8,758 bases of DNA, from the NCBI RefSeq assembly GCF_041624275.1, contig NZ_JBFJVE010000138.1, forward strand, positions 1 to 8,758, in the 5' to 3' direction. The translations under genes were made by a program, and so were the position numbers. The DNA comes from Shimia sp041624275. Its GTDB lineage: Bacteria; Pseudomonadota; Alphaproteobacteria; Rhodobacterales; Rhodobacteraceae. Below the pieces are notes generated by a model that searched no databases, had not been told where the DNA came from, and worked only from the letters and a program-made list of their open reading frames with translations. Shown here piece after piece: positions 1 to 5,457 of this stretch; position 1 is the stretch's first letter; each line of letters begins with the position of its first letter.

Positions 1-560
1 GCCATGGCCAGGCCGGCGGCGCGCGGATCGTCGCCGCTGGCGATCTCGTCGATCAGGCCAAGTTCCAGCGCCTCACCGGCGCCGATCATCGCGCCGGTCG
101 TCATCATCTGTACCGCCTTGGCAACCGGCACCAGACGCGGCAGCCGCTGGGTGCCGCCGGCGCCGGGAATCAGGCCGAGGTTGACCTCGGGCAGGCCGAA
201 GCGGGCCGAAGCCAGCGCCACCCGGTAATGCGCCCCCAGCGCCACCTCGAGGCCGCCGCCGAGGGCGGTGCCATGCAGCGCGGCGACGGTGGGGGTGGCG
301 ACCAGCTCCATCTCGTCGATCAGTGTCGGCAGATGCGGTTCCTGCGGCGGCTTGCCGAACTCCTTGATGTCGGCCCCGGCGATGAAGGTGCGGCCGGCGC
401 CATAGATCACGATCGCCTGCACCGCGTCATCCGCATCGGCGGCACGCACGCTTCCGATCAGCCCGGCGCGCACCGCCTGGCTCAGCGCATTGACCGGCGC
501 GTTGTCGATTTCGATGACGGCAATCCCGTTGTTTACGGTCATCCGGACCGGTTCGCTCAT
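1..560 (-). CDS. Enoyl-CoA hydratase (crotonase) domain, N-terminal part, probably of a FadJ-like multifunctional beta-oxidation enzyme; runs off the left edge
   Basis: Reading leftward from ATG 560-558, 186 codons are open to the window edge with no stop. A strong ribosome site, GGAGGAAG (564-571), ends 3 nt before the ATG and fixes the start. The protein starts MSEPVRMTV and is a crotonase fold. An oxyanion-hole segment (AGRTFIAGADIKEF, residues 55-68) is followed by GTALGGGLEVALG (97-109) with probable catalytic Glu105, and by LPEVNLGLIPGAGGTQRLPR (123-142) with probable catalytic Glu125. The 20-residue spacing of the two glutamates is that of classical enoyl-CoA hydratases, which hydrate trans-2-enoyl-CoA to 3-hydroxyacyl-CoA. 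The GADIKEFGKPP stretch resembles fused hydratase/3-hydroxyacyl-CoA dehydrogenases more than stand-alone hydratases, but the dehydrogenase part would lie outside the window. It could instead be a single-domain hydratase. A TetR-type operator candidate lies about 130 bp upstream. The role is cytoplasmic acyl-CoA or arylacetyl-CoA side-chain oxidation; the substrate is unknown. Confidence 0.85.
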   Translation of the reverse strand, partial: MSEPVRMTVNNGIAVIEIDNAPVNALSQAVRAGLIGSVRAADADDAVQAIVIYGAGRTFIAGADIKEFGKPPQEPHLPTLIDEMELVATPTVAALHGTALGGGLEVALGAHYRVALASARFGLPEVNLGLIPGAGGTQRLPRLVPVAKAVQMMTTGAMIGAGEALELGLIDEIASGDDPRAAGLAM

Positions 561-664
561 GGTCTTCCTCCAGCATGGAACGCATCACTCCGGCCGCAGG
601 ATTCGCCCGCCGGATGCGAAAATGTTACGTTGTGAATTTCACGCCGGGCAAACTGCTTTCTTTG

Positions 665-677
665 TGACGATGCGTCA
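665..677. promoter_or_regulatory. Short inverted repeat TGACG-ATG-CGTCA overlapping a possible minus-strand -35 box
   Basis: The 5-bp arms are perfect (665-669 and 673-677) around ATG. On the minus strand the right arm gives TTGACG (678-673), 5 of 6 to the -35 consensus. The best-spaced -10 for the leftward gene is CAGTTT (655-650, 17-bp spacer), which is poor. The site could be a second regulator half-site pair or simply part of the promoter. No experimental or comparative support is available here. Confidence 0.3.
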
Positions 678-712
678 ACAGTTTTCCGACCGACCGTTCG
701 GTCTTTGACGCA
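671..712. repeat. Perfect 8-bp inverted repeat (TGCGTCAA ... TTGACGCA) flanking the TetR-type operator
   Basis: TGCGTCAA at 671-678 and its exact reverse complement TTGACGCA at 705-712 enclose 26 bp that contain the 688-703 near-palindrome. The two symmetry centres are about 4 bp apart. Each arm contains a TTGACG that could serve as an outward-facing -35 box, leftward at 678-673 and rightward at 705-710. Only the leftward one has a gene to serve, since rightward transcription would be antisense to hpaF. The repeat may be an extended operator or two sites for a dimer of dimers. Confidence 0.5.
688..703. promoter_or_regulatory. TetR-type operator candidate (16-bp near-palindrome) upstream of the beta-oxidation gene
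   Basis: GACCGACCGTTCGGTC reads almost identically on both strands: 7 of 8 base pairs are symmetric around 695/696, with one mismatch (694/697). The core ACCGACCGTTCGGT resembles operators of TetR-family repressors, several of which control fatty-acid or acyl-CoA degradation genes. It lies in the 191-bp gap between the hpaF stop and the hydratase start, so it most likely controls the leftward hydratase gene in response to an acyl-CoA. No regulator gene is visible in the window. Palindrome seen directly; family assignment inferred from the motif. Confidence 0.55.
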
Positions 713-751
713 AGCCCATGCGATTCAATGGAAAGAACGGCGCGTGGCAGG

Positions 752-1129
752 TCACAAATGGTCGCGAATACTGCCGGTCTTGGGCGAGAGCGCGGCGTCG
801 ATATCGCGCATTTCCAGCGAAAGCGCGAGCGATCGACGCGCCAGAAGCGGCGCCAGGAATTGCCGCGCGGCGGCAAAGATCTCGGCTGTGGCGGCCTCTT
901 TCACCGCCTGTGGCCGCCCCTCGCGAAGGCGCACCGAGATGTCGATGAACCCGTGTTTCGGATCGCCATCGGCAATCGCGTAATGCGCCGCCCGCAGCGC
1001 CCGCACCCGGATACCGGCAAGCGGAAAGGCGTCGATCCCCGCCGCGACCGCGCGGAGCGCCTCGCAGAAGGCGCCCGGATCCAGATCGGGCTCGAGGTTG
1101 GCCGAATATTCGATCGTGACATGTGGCAT
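752..1129 (-). CDS. hpaF: 5-carboxymethyl-2-hydroxymuconate delta-isomerase
   Basis: This 125-residue protein matches the usual ~126 aa of HpaF/CHMI, a small tautomerase-superfamily enzyme that forms trimers. It isomerises 5-carboxymethyl-2-hydroxymuconate, made by HpaE, to 5-oxopent-3-ene-1,2,5-tricarboxylate, the substrate of HpaG. The protein begins MPHVTIEYSANL. The proline after Met is the catalytic N-terminal proline of this superfamily once Met is removed. Also typical are FPLAGIRVRALR (35-46) and ADGDPKHGFIDISVRLREGR (53-72), close to the E. coli protein as I recall it, and the C-terminal LALSLEMRDID. The start at 1129-1127 is preceded by GGAGA 6 nt upstream. It is transcribed away from hpaE, whereas in E. 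coli hpaF lies inside the same run. A shared operator candidate lies about 90 bp upstream. The next gene on this strand begins 191 bp downstream behind its own regulatory gap, so co-transcription is uncertain. Confidence 0.93.
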   Translation of the reverse strand: MPHVTIEYSANLEPDLDPGAFCEALRAVAAGIDAFPLAGIRVRALRAAHYAIADGDPKHGFIDISVRLREGRPQAVKEAATAEIFAAARQFLAPLLARRSLALSLEMRDIDAALSPKTGSIRDHL

Positions 1130-1217
1130 GGCGGGTCTCCCGGTGTCCTGCGATCTATCCGCATTCCCGCGCCGGCTGTCAAACCCCCACCCCGCCCTTG
1201 CACAGGCGCTGCAATTT

Positions 1218-1235
1218 TAGTTGACATGTTAACTA
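1218..1235. promoter_or_regulatory. HpaR/MarR-type operator candidate in the hpaF-hpaE divergent gap
   Basis: TAGTTGACATGTTAACTA is an 18-bp palindrome with 8 of 9 symmetric pairs; the only mismatch is 1223/1230. It is AT-rich in an otherwise GC-rich gap and is the most ordered element between the divergent genes. Homoprotocatechuate clusters are classically repressed by the MarR-family protein HpaR/HpcR and induced by hydroxyphenylacetates, and MarR proteins bind palindromes of this size. Its place between both start codons suggests it controls hpaF and hpaEDGH together. The regulator gene is not in the window, so the identity of the binding protein is inference. Confidence 0.65.
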
Positions 1236-1250
1236 CCTTGCCCCTAGGCT
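1221..1250 (+). promoter_or_regulatory. Candidate sigma-70-type promoter of hpaEDGH, -35 inside the operator
   Basis: A perfect -35 box TTGACA (1221-1226) is followed after 18 bp by TAGGCT (1245-1250), a partial match to TATAAT of the relaxed kind common in alphaproteobacteria. Transcription would begin near 1257 and leave a leader of roughly 45-50 nt before the hpaE ATG at 1304. The -35 lies wholly within the 1218-1235 palindrome, so a bound repressor would block polymerase. On the minus strand the palindrome gives TTAACA (1232-1227), a possible -35 toward hpaF, but no good -10 follows at standard spacing. TAAAAT (1219-1214, minus) is an alternative -10 with a poor -35. Confidence 0.5.
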
Positions 1251-1303
1251 GATCCCCAACGGAACGCGCAGTCCCCCGGAACCGGAGCAGCTCAGGAAGT
1301 CCC

Positions 1304-2812
1304 ATGTCAGACCTTGCCACCCATCTCGACAGGCTCGAAGGCCATCTTGCCCGCTTCCGCCAGCACGGCATCAAGCACCGTATCGCGGGGCGCGATCACG
1401 CCGGCTCGGCGCCGGCTTTCGACACCCGATCGCCGGTCGATCACAGCCTGATCTGTACCGTGGCCCGGGGCGATGCCGGCGACATCGACGCCGCCGCCCG
1501 CGCCGCCGCCGAGGCGTTCCCGGCCTGGCGCGACCTGCCGGCGCGCGAGCGCAGGGACATCCTGATCCGCGTCGCCGAGGGCATCGAGGCGCGCGCCGAA
1601 GAGATCGCCCTTTGTGAGTGCTGGGACACCGGGCAGGCGCTGCGCTTCATGTCCAAGGCGGCGCTGCGCGGGGCCGAGAATTTCCGCTATTTCGCCGATC
1701 AGGTGACCTCGGCGCGTGACGGCAAGACCCTGCAATCACCGGGGCTGATGAATGTCACCAGCCGCAAACCCATCGGGCCGGTGGGCGTCATCACCCCGTG
1801 GAACACGCCCTTCATGCTGTCGACCTGGAAAATCGCCCCGGCGCTGGCGGCGGGCTGCACCGTGGTGCACAAACCGGCCGAACTCTCGCCCCTGTCGGCC
1901 CGCATCCTGGTCGAGATCGCCGAAGAGGCCGGCCTGCCGCCCGGCGTCTGGAACATGGTCAACGGGTTCGGCGAGGACGCGGGCCGCGCGCTCTGCGAAC
2001 ATCCGGCCATCAGGGCCATCGCCTTTGTCGGCGAAAGCCGCACCGGCAGCCTGATCCAGAAACAGGGCGCCGACACGCTGAAGCGCTGCCATCTGGAGCT
2101 GGGCGGCAAGAACCCGGTGATCGTGTTCGAGGATGCCGACCTCGAGCGGGCGCTGGATGCGGTGATCTTCATGATCTATTCGATCAACGGCGAACGCTGC
2201 ACCTCCTCCTCGCGGCTTCTGGTAGAGGACACGATCCGGGAAGAGTTCGAAGCCCGGCTGGTCGAGCGCATCAACAACATCAAGGTCGGCCATCCGCTGG
2301 ATCCCGAAACCGTGATCGGCCCGATGATCGGCAAGGAACATTTCGACAAGGTGAGATCCTATTTCGATATCGCCCGGGAAGATGGCGCCACCATCGCCGC
2401 CGGCGGCGAAACCCTCGGCGACACCGGCTATTTCCTGCGCCCGACCCTGTTCACCGACGCCCACAACAGGATGCGCATCGCCCAGGAAGAGATTTTCGGC
2501 CCGGTGCTGACCTCGATCCCCTTTGCCAGTGAGGCCGAGGCGCTGGAGATCGCCAATGACACCGATTACGGGCTGACCGGCTATCTGTGGACCAGCGACC
2601 TGACCCGCGCGATGCGCTTTACCGACCGGCTCGAGGCGGGCATGATCTGGGTGAATTCAGAGAACATTCGCCACCTGCCGACGCCCTTCGGCGGGGTCAA
2701 GGCCTCGGGCATCGGCCGCGATGGCGGCGACTGGTCCTTTGAATTCTACATGGAACAGAAGCTGGTCGGCTTTGCCACCGGAGAGCACAGGATACCGCGC
2801 CTCGGCGCATGA
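1304..2812 (+). CDS. hpaE: 5-carboxymethyl-2-hydroxymuconate semialdehyde dehydrogenase
   Basis: This is a 502-residue NAD-dependent aldehyde dehydrogenase (E. coli HpaE is about 488 aa; the excess is a short N-terminal extension). It oxidises the ring-cleavage product 5-carboxymethyl-2-hydroxymuconate semialdehyde to the dicarboxylate. Visible landmarks are the cofactor-domain TPWNTPF with Asn167, the CTVVHKPAE segment with Lys190, FVGESRTG (241-248), LELGGKNP with general-base Glu265, NGERCTSSS with catalytic Cys299, and a C-terminal EEIFGPV and PFGGVKASGIGRDGG. The WDTGQALRFM and RGAENFRYFAD stretches (107-131) fit the HpaE branch. The ATG is preceded by AGGAAG (1294-1299). It is first in the hpaE-D-G-H run, behind the operator/promoter candidate; hpaD follows after 35 bp. 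Family assignment is certain; the substrate rests mainly on the neighbouring genes. Confidence 0.94.
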   Translation: MSDLATHLDRLEGHLARFRQHGIKHRIAGRDHAGSAPAFDTRSPVDHSLICTVARGDAGDIDAAARAAAEAFPAWRDLPARERRDILIRVAEGIEARAEEIALCECWDTGQALRFMSKAALRGAENFRYFADQVTSARDGKTLQSPGLMNVTSRKPIGPVGVITPWNTPFMLSTWKIAPALAAGCTVVHKPAELSPLSARILVEIAEEAGLPPGVWNMVNGFGEDAGRALCEHPAIRAIAFVGESRTGSLIQKQGADTLKRCHLELGGKNPVIVFEDADLERALDAVIFMIYSINGERCTSSSRLLVEDTIREEFEARLVERINNIKVGHPLDPETVIGPMIGKEHFDKVRSYFDIAREDGATIAAGGETLGDTGYFLRPTLFTDAHNRMRIAQEEIFGPVLTSIPFASEAEALEIANDTDYGLTGYLWTSDLTRAMRFTDRLEAGMIWVNSENIRHLPTPFGGVKASGIGRDGGDWSFEFYMEQKLVGFATGEHRIPRLGA

Positions 2813-2818
2813 ATTGAC

Positions 2819-2831
2819 GCGTGAAACACGC
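2819..2831 (+). other. Small stem-loop (GCGTG-AAA-CACGC) just before the hpaD ribosome site
   Basis: The 5-bp stem with AAA loop lies in the 35-bp hpaE-hpaD spacer, 6 nt upstream of the GGAGG at 2838. It has no U-run, so it is not an intrinsic terminator. It could stabilise an mRNA end or tune translation, or be chance in GC-rich DNA. Confidence 0.25.
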
Positions 2832-2847
2832 CAACCGGGAGGAAACC

Positions 2848-3702
2848 ATGGGAGAGATCGTTCTCGCCGCCAAGATGACCCACGTGCCGACCATGCTCAT
2901 GTCCGAGCAGGAGGGCCCGATCAAGGGCAAGCGCCAGGCGGCCATCGACGGGCATTTCGAGATCGCCCGCCGCGCCCGGGAACTGGGCGCTGACACGGTG
3001 GTGATCTGCGACACCCATTGGGTGATCAACGCCGGCTTTCACATCAATGCCAACCGCCGCTTCGAGGGGATGTTCACCTCGAACGAGTTTCCGCAGTTCA
3101 TTCAGGACCTGCCCTATGCCTATGAGGGCAACCCCGAGCTTGGCGACGCGATCGCCGCCAAGGCCTCGCAGATGGGCGCCTATACCCTGTCGCACCGGCT
3201 GGATTCGCTGGAGCTGGAATATGGCACCCTGGTGCCGATGCGCTTCATGAGCCGGGCCCATGAGATGAAGGTGGTCTCGGTGGCCGCATGGTGCACGGTG
3301 CACGGCCATGACGAAAGCCGCATCGTCGGCGAGGCGATCCGCGCCGCCATCGAGGACAGCGACAGCAGGGTGCTGCTGGTGGCCTCGGGCTCGCTTAGCC
3401 ACAAGATCTGGGCCAACCGGGACTACGCCGCCAATAACGGCACCTTTACCATCAGTTCGGAGTTCAACCGGCAGATGGATCTGCATGTGCTGGAAATGTG
3501 GAAACGCGGCGACCATGCCACCTTTCTCAAGATGCTGCCGGAATACGCGCAATACTGCTGTGGCGAAGGGGCGATGCATGACACGGCGATGCTTTACGGC
3601 GCGCTGGGCTGGGATGGCTACGAAGGCAAATGCGAGGTGGTGACCGAGTATTTCCCCTCTTCGGGCACCGGCCAGACCAACGTTATCTTTCCGGTGGGCT
3701 AG
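2848..3702 (+). CDS. hpaD: 3,4-dihydroxyphenylacetate (homoprotocatechuate) 2,3-dioxygenase, class III extradiol type
   Basis: This 284-residue protein (E. coli HpaD/HpcB about 283 aa) belongs to the LigB-type extradiol dioxygenases, non-haem Fe(II) enzymes that open the catechol ring next to the hydroxyls. Probable metal ligands are His12 (KMTHVP), His57 (CDTHW) and Glu240 (CCGEGAMHD); His185 in ASGSLSHK is the likely acid/base. Other family hallmarks are RQAAIDGH (29-36), YEGNPELG (92-99), LELEYGTLVPMRFM (121-134), MLPEYAQYC (229-237) and FPSSGTGQ near the C-terminus, close to the E. coli protein from memory. The start at 2848 is chosen because GGAGG (2838-2842) sits 5 nt upstream and the homologous N-terminus begins MGEIVLAAK. 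A GTG at 2821 in frame would add 9 residues that contain the ribosome site. It is the second gene of the run and the ring-cleaving step that defines the pathway. Confidence 0.95.
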   Translation: MGEIVLAAKMTHVPTMLMSEQEGPIKGKRQAAIDGHFEIARRARELGADTVVICDTHWVINAGFHINANRRFEGMFTSNEFPQFIQDLPYAYEGNPELGDAIAAKASQMGAYTLSHRLDSLELEYGTLVPMRFMSRAHEMKVVSVAAWCTVHGHDESRIVGEAIRAAIEDSDSRVLLVASGSLSHKIWANRDYAANNGTFTISSEFNRQMDLHVLEMWKRGDHATFLKMLPEYAQYCCGEGAMHDTAMLYGALGWDGYEGKCEVVTEYFPSSGTGQTNVIFPVG

Positions 3703-3744
3703 AGACCGGCGCGGACCTTTGACGGCAGGGGGGCACGGATCGTG

Positions 3745-3780
3745 GCGCATTTGAGTATTTATGGCGAGATGAAGCAGGGG
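3745..3780 (+). repeat. Possible dispersed Rhodobacterales intergenic motif (CATTTGAGTATTTATGG...GATGAAG) in the hpaG leader
   Basis: An AT-rich island, GCGCATTTGAGTATTTATGG followed by CGAGATGAAGCAGGGG, sits in the 84-bp hpaD-hpaG spacer and ends in the hpaG ribosome site. From memory, near-identical CATTTGAGTATTT-purine-rich-ATGAAG strings recur between genes in many roseobacter and Rhodobacter genomes. I cannot count copies here, and only one full copy is in this window. It is not a terminator and has no convincing hairpin. If the recall is right, it supports the taxonomic inference. Confidence 0.4.
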
Positions 3781-3786
3781 AAAGGC

Positions 3787-4638
3787 ATGAGAATTGCGAG
3801 CGTGATCGCGGGCGGAGAGCGGCTTTACGGGGAGGTGCGCGACGCGGGGTTTGCCGCGCTGAACCCGCTGTTTCCGCAGTGGCGGACGCTGTATGAGGCG
3901 CTGGCGGCGGGCGGTTTCGCCGAGCTCATCGCTGCCGCGCCCGGCGCAGCGGTCAGCCATCGCGATTTCATCCATGACATGGTGCTGCCCGACGCCCGGC
4001 GCATCCTTTGTGTCGGGGTCAACTTTCCCGACCGCAACGCCGAATACAAGGACGGCAGCGCGCAGCCGAAATACATGTCGCTGTTCCCGCGCTTTGCCAG
4101 CGGCTTTACCGGCCATGGCCAGAACCTGATCCGCCCGCCGGAAAACCACACGCTGGACTATGAGGGCGAGGTGGCGATCGTCATCGGCAAGGCGGGGCGG
4201 CGCATCGCGGCCGAAGACGCCTATGACCATATCGCCGCCCTCACCCTGTGCAACGAGGGCACCATCCGCGACTGGGTGCGCCACGCCAAGTTCAACGTCA
4301 CCCAGGGCAAGAACTGGGACCGCTCGGGCGCCATCGGCCCCTGGCTGGTGCCCTTCACCGACCCTGCGCAGCTGGATGACGCCCGCATCATCACCCGGGT
4401 CAATGGCGAGCTGCGCCAGGACGATGTCTTGCGCCGCATGATGTTCCCGATCCGCGAAGAGATCGCCTATATCTCGACCTTCATGACCCTGCAGCCCGGC
4501 GACATCATCGTCACCGGCACCCCCACCGGCGCCGGGGCGCGTTTCGATCCGCCGCGCTATCTGAAACCCGGCGATGTGGTCGAGATCGAGGTCGAGGGCA
4601 TCGGCATATTGCGCAACGGTGTCGAGGACGAGGCATGA
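3787..4638 (+). CDS. hpaG: Fumarylacetoacetate-hydrolase-family enzyme, probable 5-oxopent-3-ene-1,2,5-tricarboxylate decarboxylase / HHDD isomerase
   Basis: This 283-residue protein has one FAH domain (about residues 70-280); E. coli HpaG (about 429 aa) has two in tandem. It should decarboxylate 5-oxopent-3-ene-1,2,5-tricarboxylate, and perhaps isomerise the product, to give 2-hydroxyhepta-2,4-diene-1,7-dioate for HpaH. RRILCVGVNF (71-80) opens the domain. LDYEGEVAIVIGK (123-135) supplies metal ligands Glu126 and Glu128. The third ligand, normally Asp 29 residues on, falls on Glu157 in CNEGTIRDW. GDIIVTGTPTGAG (238-250) and LKPGDVVEIEVEGIG are standard C-terminal motifs. The start at 3787 (MRIASVIAGG) has AGGGG 6 nt upstream (3776-3780). 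An in-frame GTG at 3742 would add 15 residues translated from the intergenic motif and is unlikely. The stop overlaps the hpaH start (ATGA), which implies translational coupling. Family is certain; the exact reaction is inferred from context. Confidence 0.85.
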   Translation: MRIASVIAGGERLYGEVRDAGFAALNPLFPQWRTLYEALAAGGFAELIAAAPGAAVSHRDFIHDMVLPDARRILCVGVNFPDRNAEYKDGSAQPKYMSLFPRFASGFTGHGQNLIRPPENHTLDYEGEVAIVIGKAGRRIAAEDAYDHIAALTLCNEGTIRDWVRHAKFNVTQGKNWDRSGAIGPWLVPFTDPAQLDDARIITRVNGELRQDDVLRRMMFPIREEIAYISTFMTLQPGDIIVTGTPTGAGARFDPPRYLKPGDVVEIEVEGIGILRNGVEDEA

Positions 4639-5435
4639 GCCCCGCGGAGCACGCCGCAGCCGCAGCCGCGCTGCTCGAGGCCGAGGCCACCGGCCGGCAG
4701 ATCGGCCTGTTGTCGCTGCAATATCCGGGCATCGGCATGGATGACGCCTATGCCATCCAATCGGCGCTGGCCGAGGCCAAGCTGGCGCGGGGGCGCGAGG
4801 TGATCGGCTGGAAGATCGGGCTCACCTCGAAGGCCATGCAATCGGCGCTGGGGATCGACATTCCCGACAGCGGCATCCTGTTCGACGACATGGAATTTGC
4901 CAGCGGCGCCACCGTGCCCGGGGGGCGTTTCATCCAGCCGCGCATCGAGGCCGAGATTGCCTTTGTGATGAAGGCGCCTTTGGCGGGCGACCGGGTCAGC
5001 CGCGATGACGTGCTGGCCGCCACGGGCCATGTGGCGCCGGCGCTGGAGATTCTCGACACCCGCATTCTGCGCCGCGATCCGGCCACGGGTCAGGCCCGCA
5101 ACGTCTTTGACACGATCAGTGACAATGCCGCCAATGCCGGCATCGTGCTGGGCGCGGCCCGCCATGCGGCCGAGGCCTTTGATCTGCGCTGGGTCGGGGC
5201 GCTGGTCAGTCGCGACGGCACAATCGAAGAAACCGGTCTCGGCGCCGGGGTGCTCAATGATCCGGTTGAAAGCGTGGTCTGGCTGGCCCGCCGCATGGCG
5301 CAATATGGCCAGCGCATCGAGGCCGGTCAGGTGATCCTGTCGGGCAGTTTCATCCGCCCGGTGGAATGCCCGCCGGGCAGCGCAATCCACGCCGATTTCG
5401 GTGACTTCGGCGTGGTCGACATCGGCTTTGCCTGA
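4635..5435 (+). CDS. hpaH: 2-oxo-hept-4-ene-1,7-dioate hydratase
   Basis: This 266-residue protein (E. coli HpaH about 267 aa) belongs to the hydratase/decarboxylase branch of the FAH superfamily. It adds water to the dienoate made by HpaG, giving 4-hydroxy-2-oxoheptanedioate (2,4-dihydroxyhept-2-ene-1,7-dioate), which an HpaI aldolase normally splits into pyruvate and succinate semialdehyde. Landmarks are GWKIGLTSKAMQ (58-69) with Lys60, PRIEAEIAFV (102-111) with probable Mg ligands Glu105 and Glu107, PALEILD (135-141) with Glu138, and FDTISDNAANAGIVLG (158-173). GVLNDP and GQVILSGSFIRPV complete the fold. Ligand spacing matches the family's E-x-E...E pattern. The ATG overlaps the hpaG stop by 4 bp (ATGA) and needs no separate ribosome site. 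It is the last gene of the run here: the next gene is convergent 12 bp away, so hpaI must be encoded elsewhere if present. Confidence 0.94.
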   Translation: MSPAEHAAAAAALLEAEATGRQIGLLSLQYPGIGMDDAYAIQSALAEAKLARGREVIGWKIGLTSKAMQSALGIDIPDSGILFDDMEFASGATVPGGRFIQPRIEAEIAFVMKAPLAGDRVSRDDVLAATGHVAPALEILDTRILRRDPATGQARNVFDTISDNAANAGIVLGAARHAAEAFDLRWVGALVSRDGTIEETGLGAGVLNDPVESVVWLARRMAQYGQRIEAGQVILSGSFIRPVECPPGSAIHADFGDFGVVDIGFA

Positions 5436-5441
5436 GGTGCG

Positions 5442-5457
5442 GCGGCGTTACAGCCGC
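5442..5457. other. GC hairpin (GCGGC-N6-GCCGC) spanning the convergent gene ends
   Basis: The 5-bp stem with 6-nt loop lies over the stop codon of the leftward oxidoreductase and 6 bp beyond the hpaH stop. It is the only symmetry in the 12-bp spacer. Neither strand has a following T-run, so it is not a classic intrinsic terminator. It might act as a weak bidirectional end or RNA 3' stabiliser, or be chance. Confidence 0.25.

Noticed and set aside
228..635. 135-codon plus-strand frame over the hydratase gene
   Set aside because: Mirror of the crotonase-domain coding region, whose catalytic motifs are clear on the minus strand.
688..703. GACCG/CGGTC hairpin as an intrinsic terminator after hpaF
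   Set aside because: No T-run follows on the minus strand, and the length and symmetry fit a protein-binding site better.
705..733. Rightward promoter starting with TTGACG
   Set aside because: No acceptable -10 at 16-18 bp, and transcription would run antisense into hpaF.
2821..2847. Upstream GTG start for hpaD
   Set aside because: The extra residues are encoded by the ribosome site and spacer; the ATG at 2848 has ideal GGAGG spacing and matches the family N-terminus.
3742..3786. Upstream GTG start for hpaG
   Set aside because: The added residues derive from the CATTTGAGTATTT leader motif; ATG 3787 has its own ribosome site and begins like the family.
2746..4284. 512-codon open frame on the minus strand across hpaE end, hpaD and hpaG
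   Set aside because: It lies opposite three well-recognised genes, has no recognisable domain and a composition (many His, Arg, Gln, Ala) typical of the complement of GC-rich codons.
4557..5390. 277-codon minus-strand frame opposite hpaH
   Set aside because: Antisense to a confidently identified gene with no family resemblance; it arises from GC-rich third positions.
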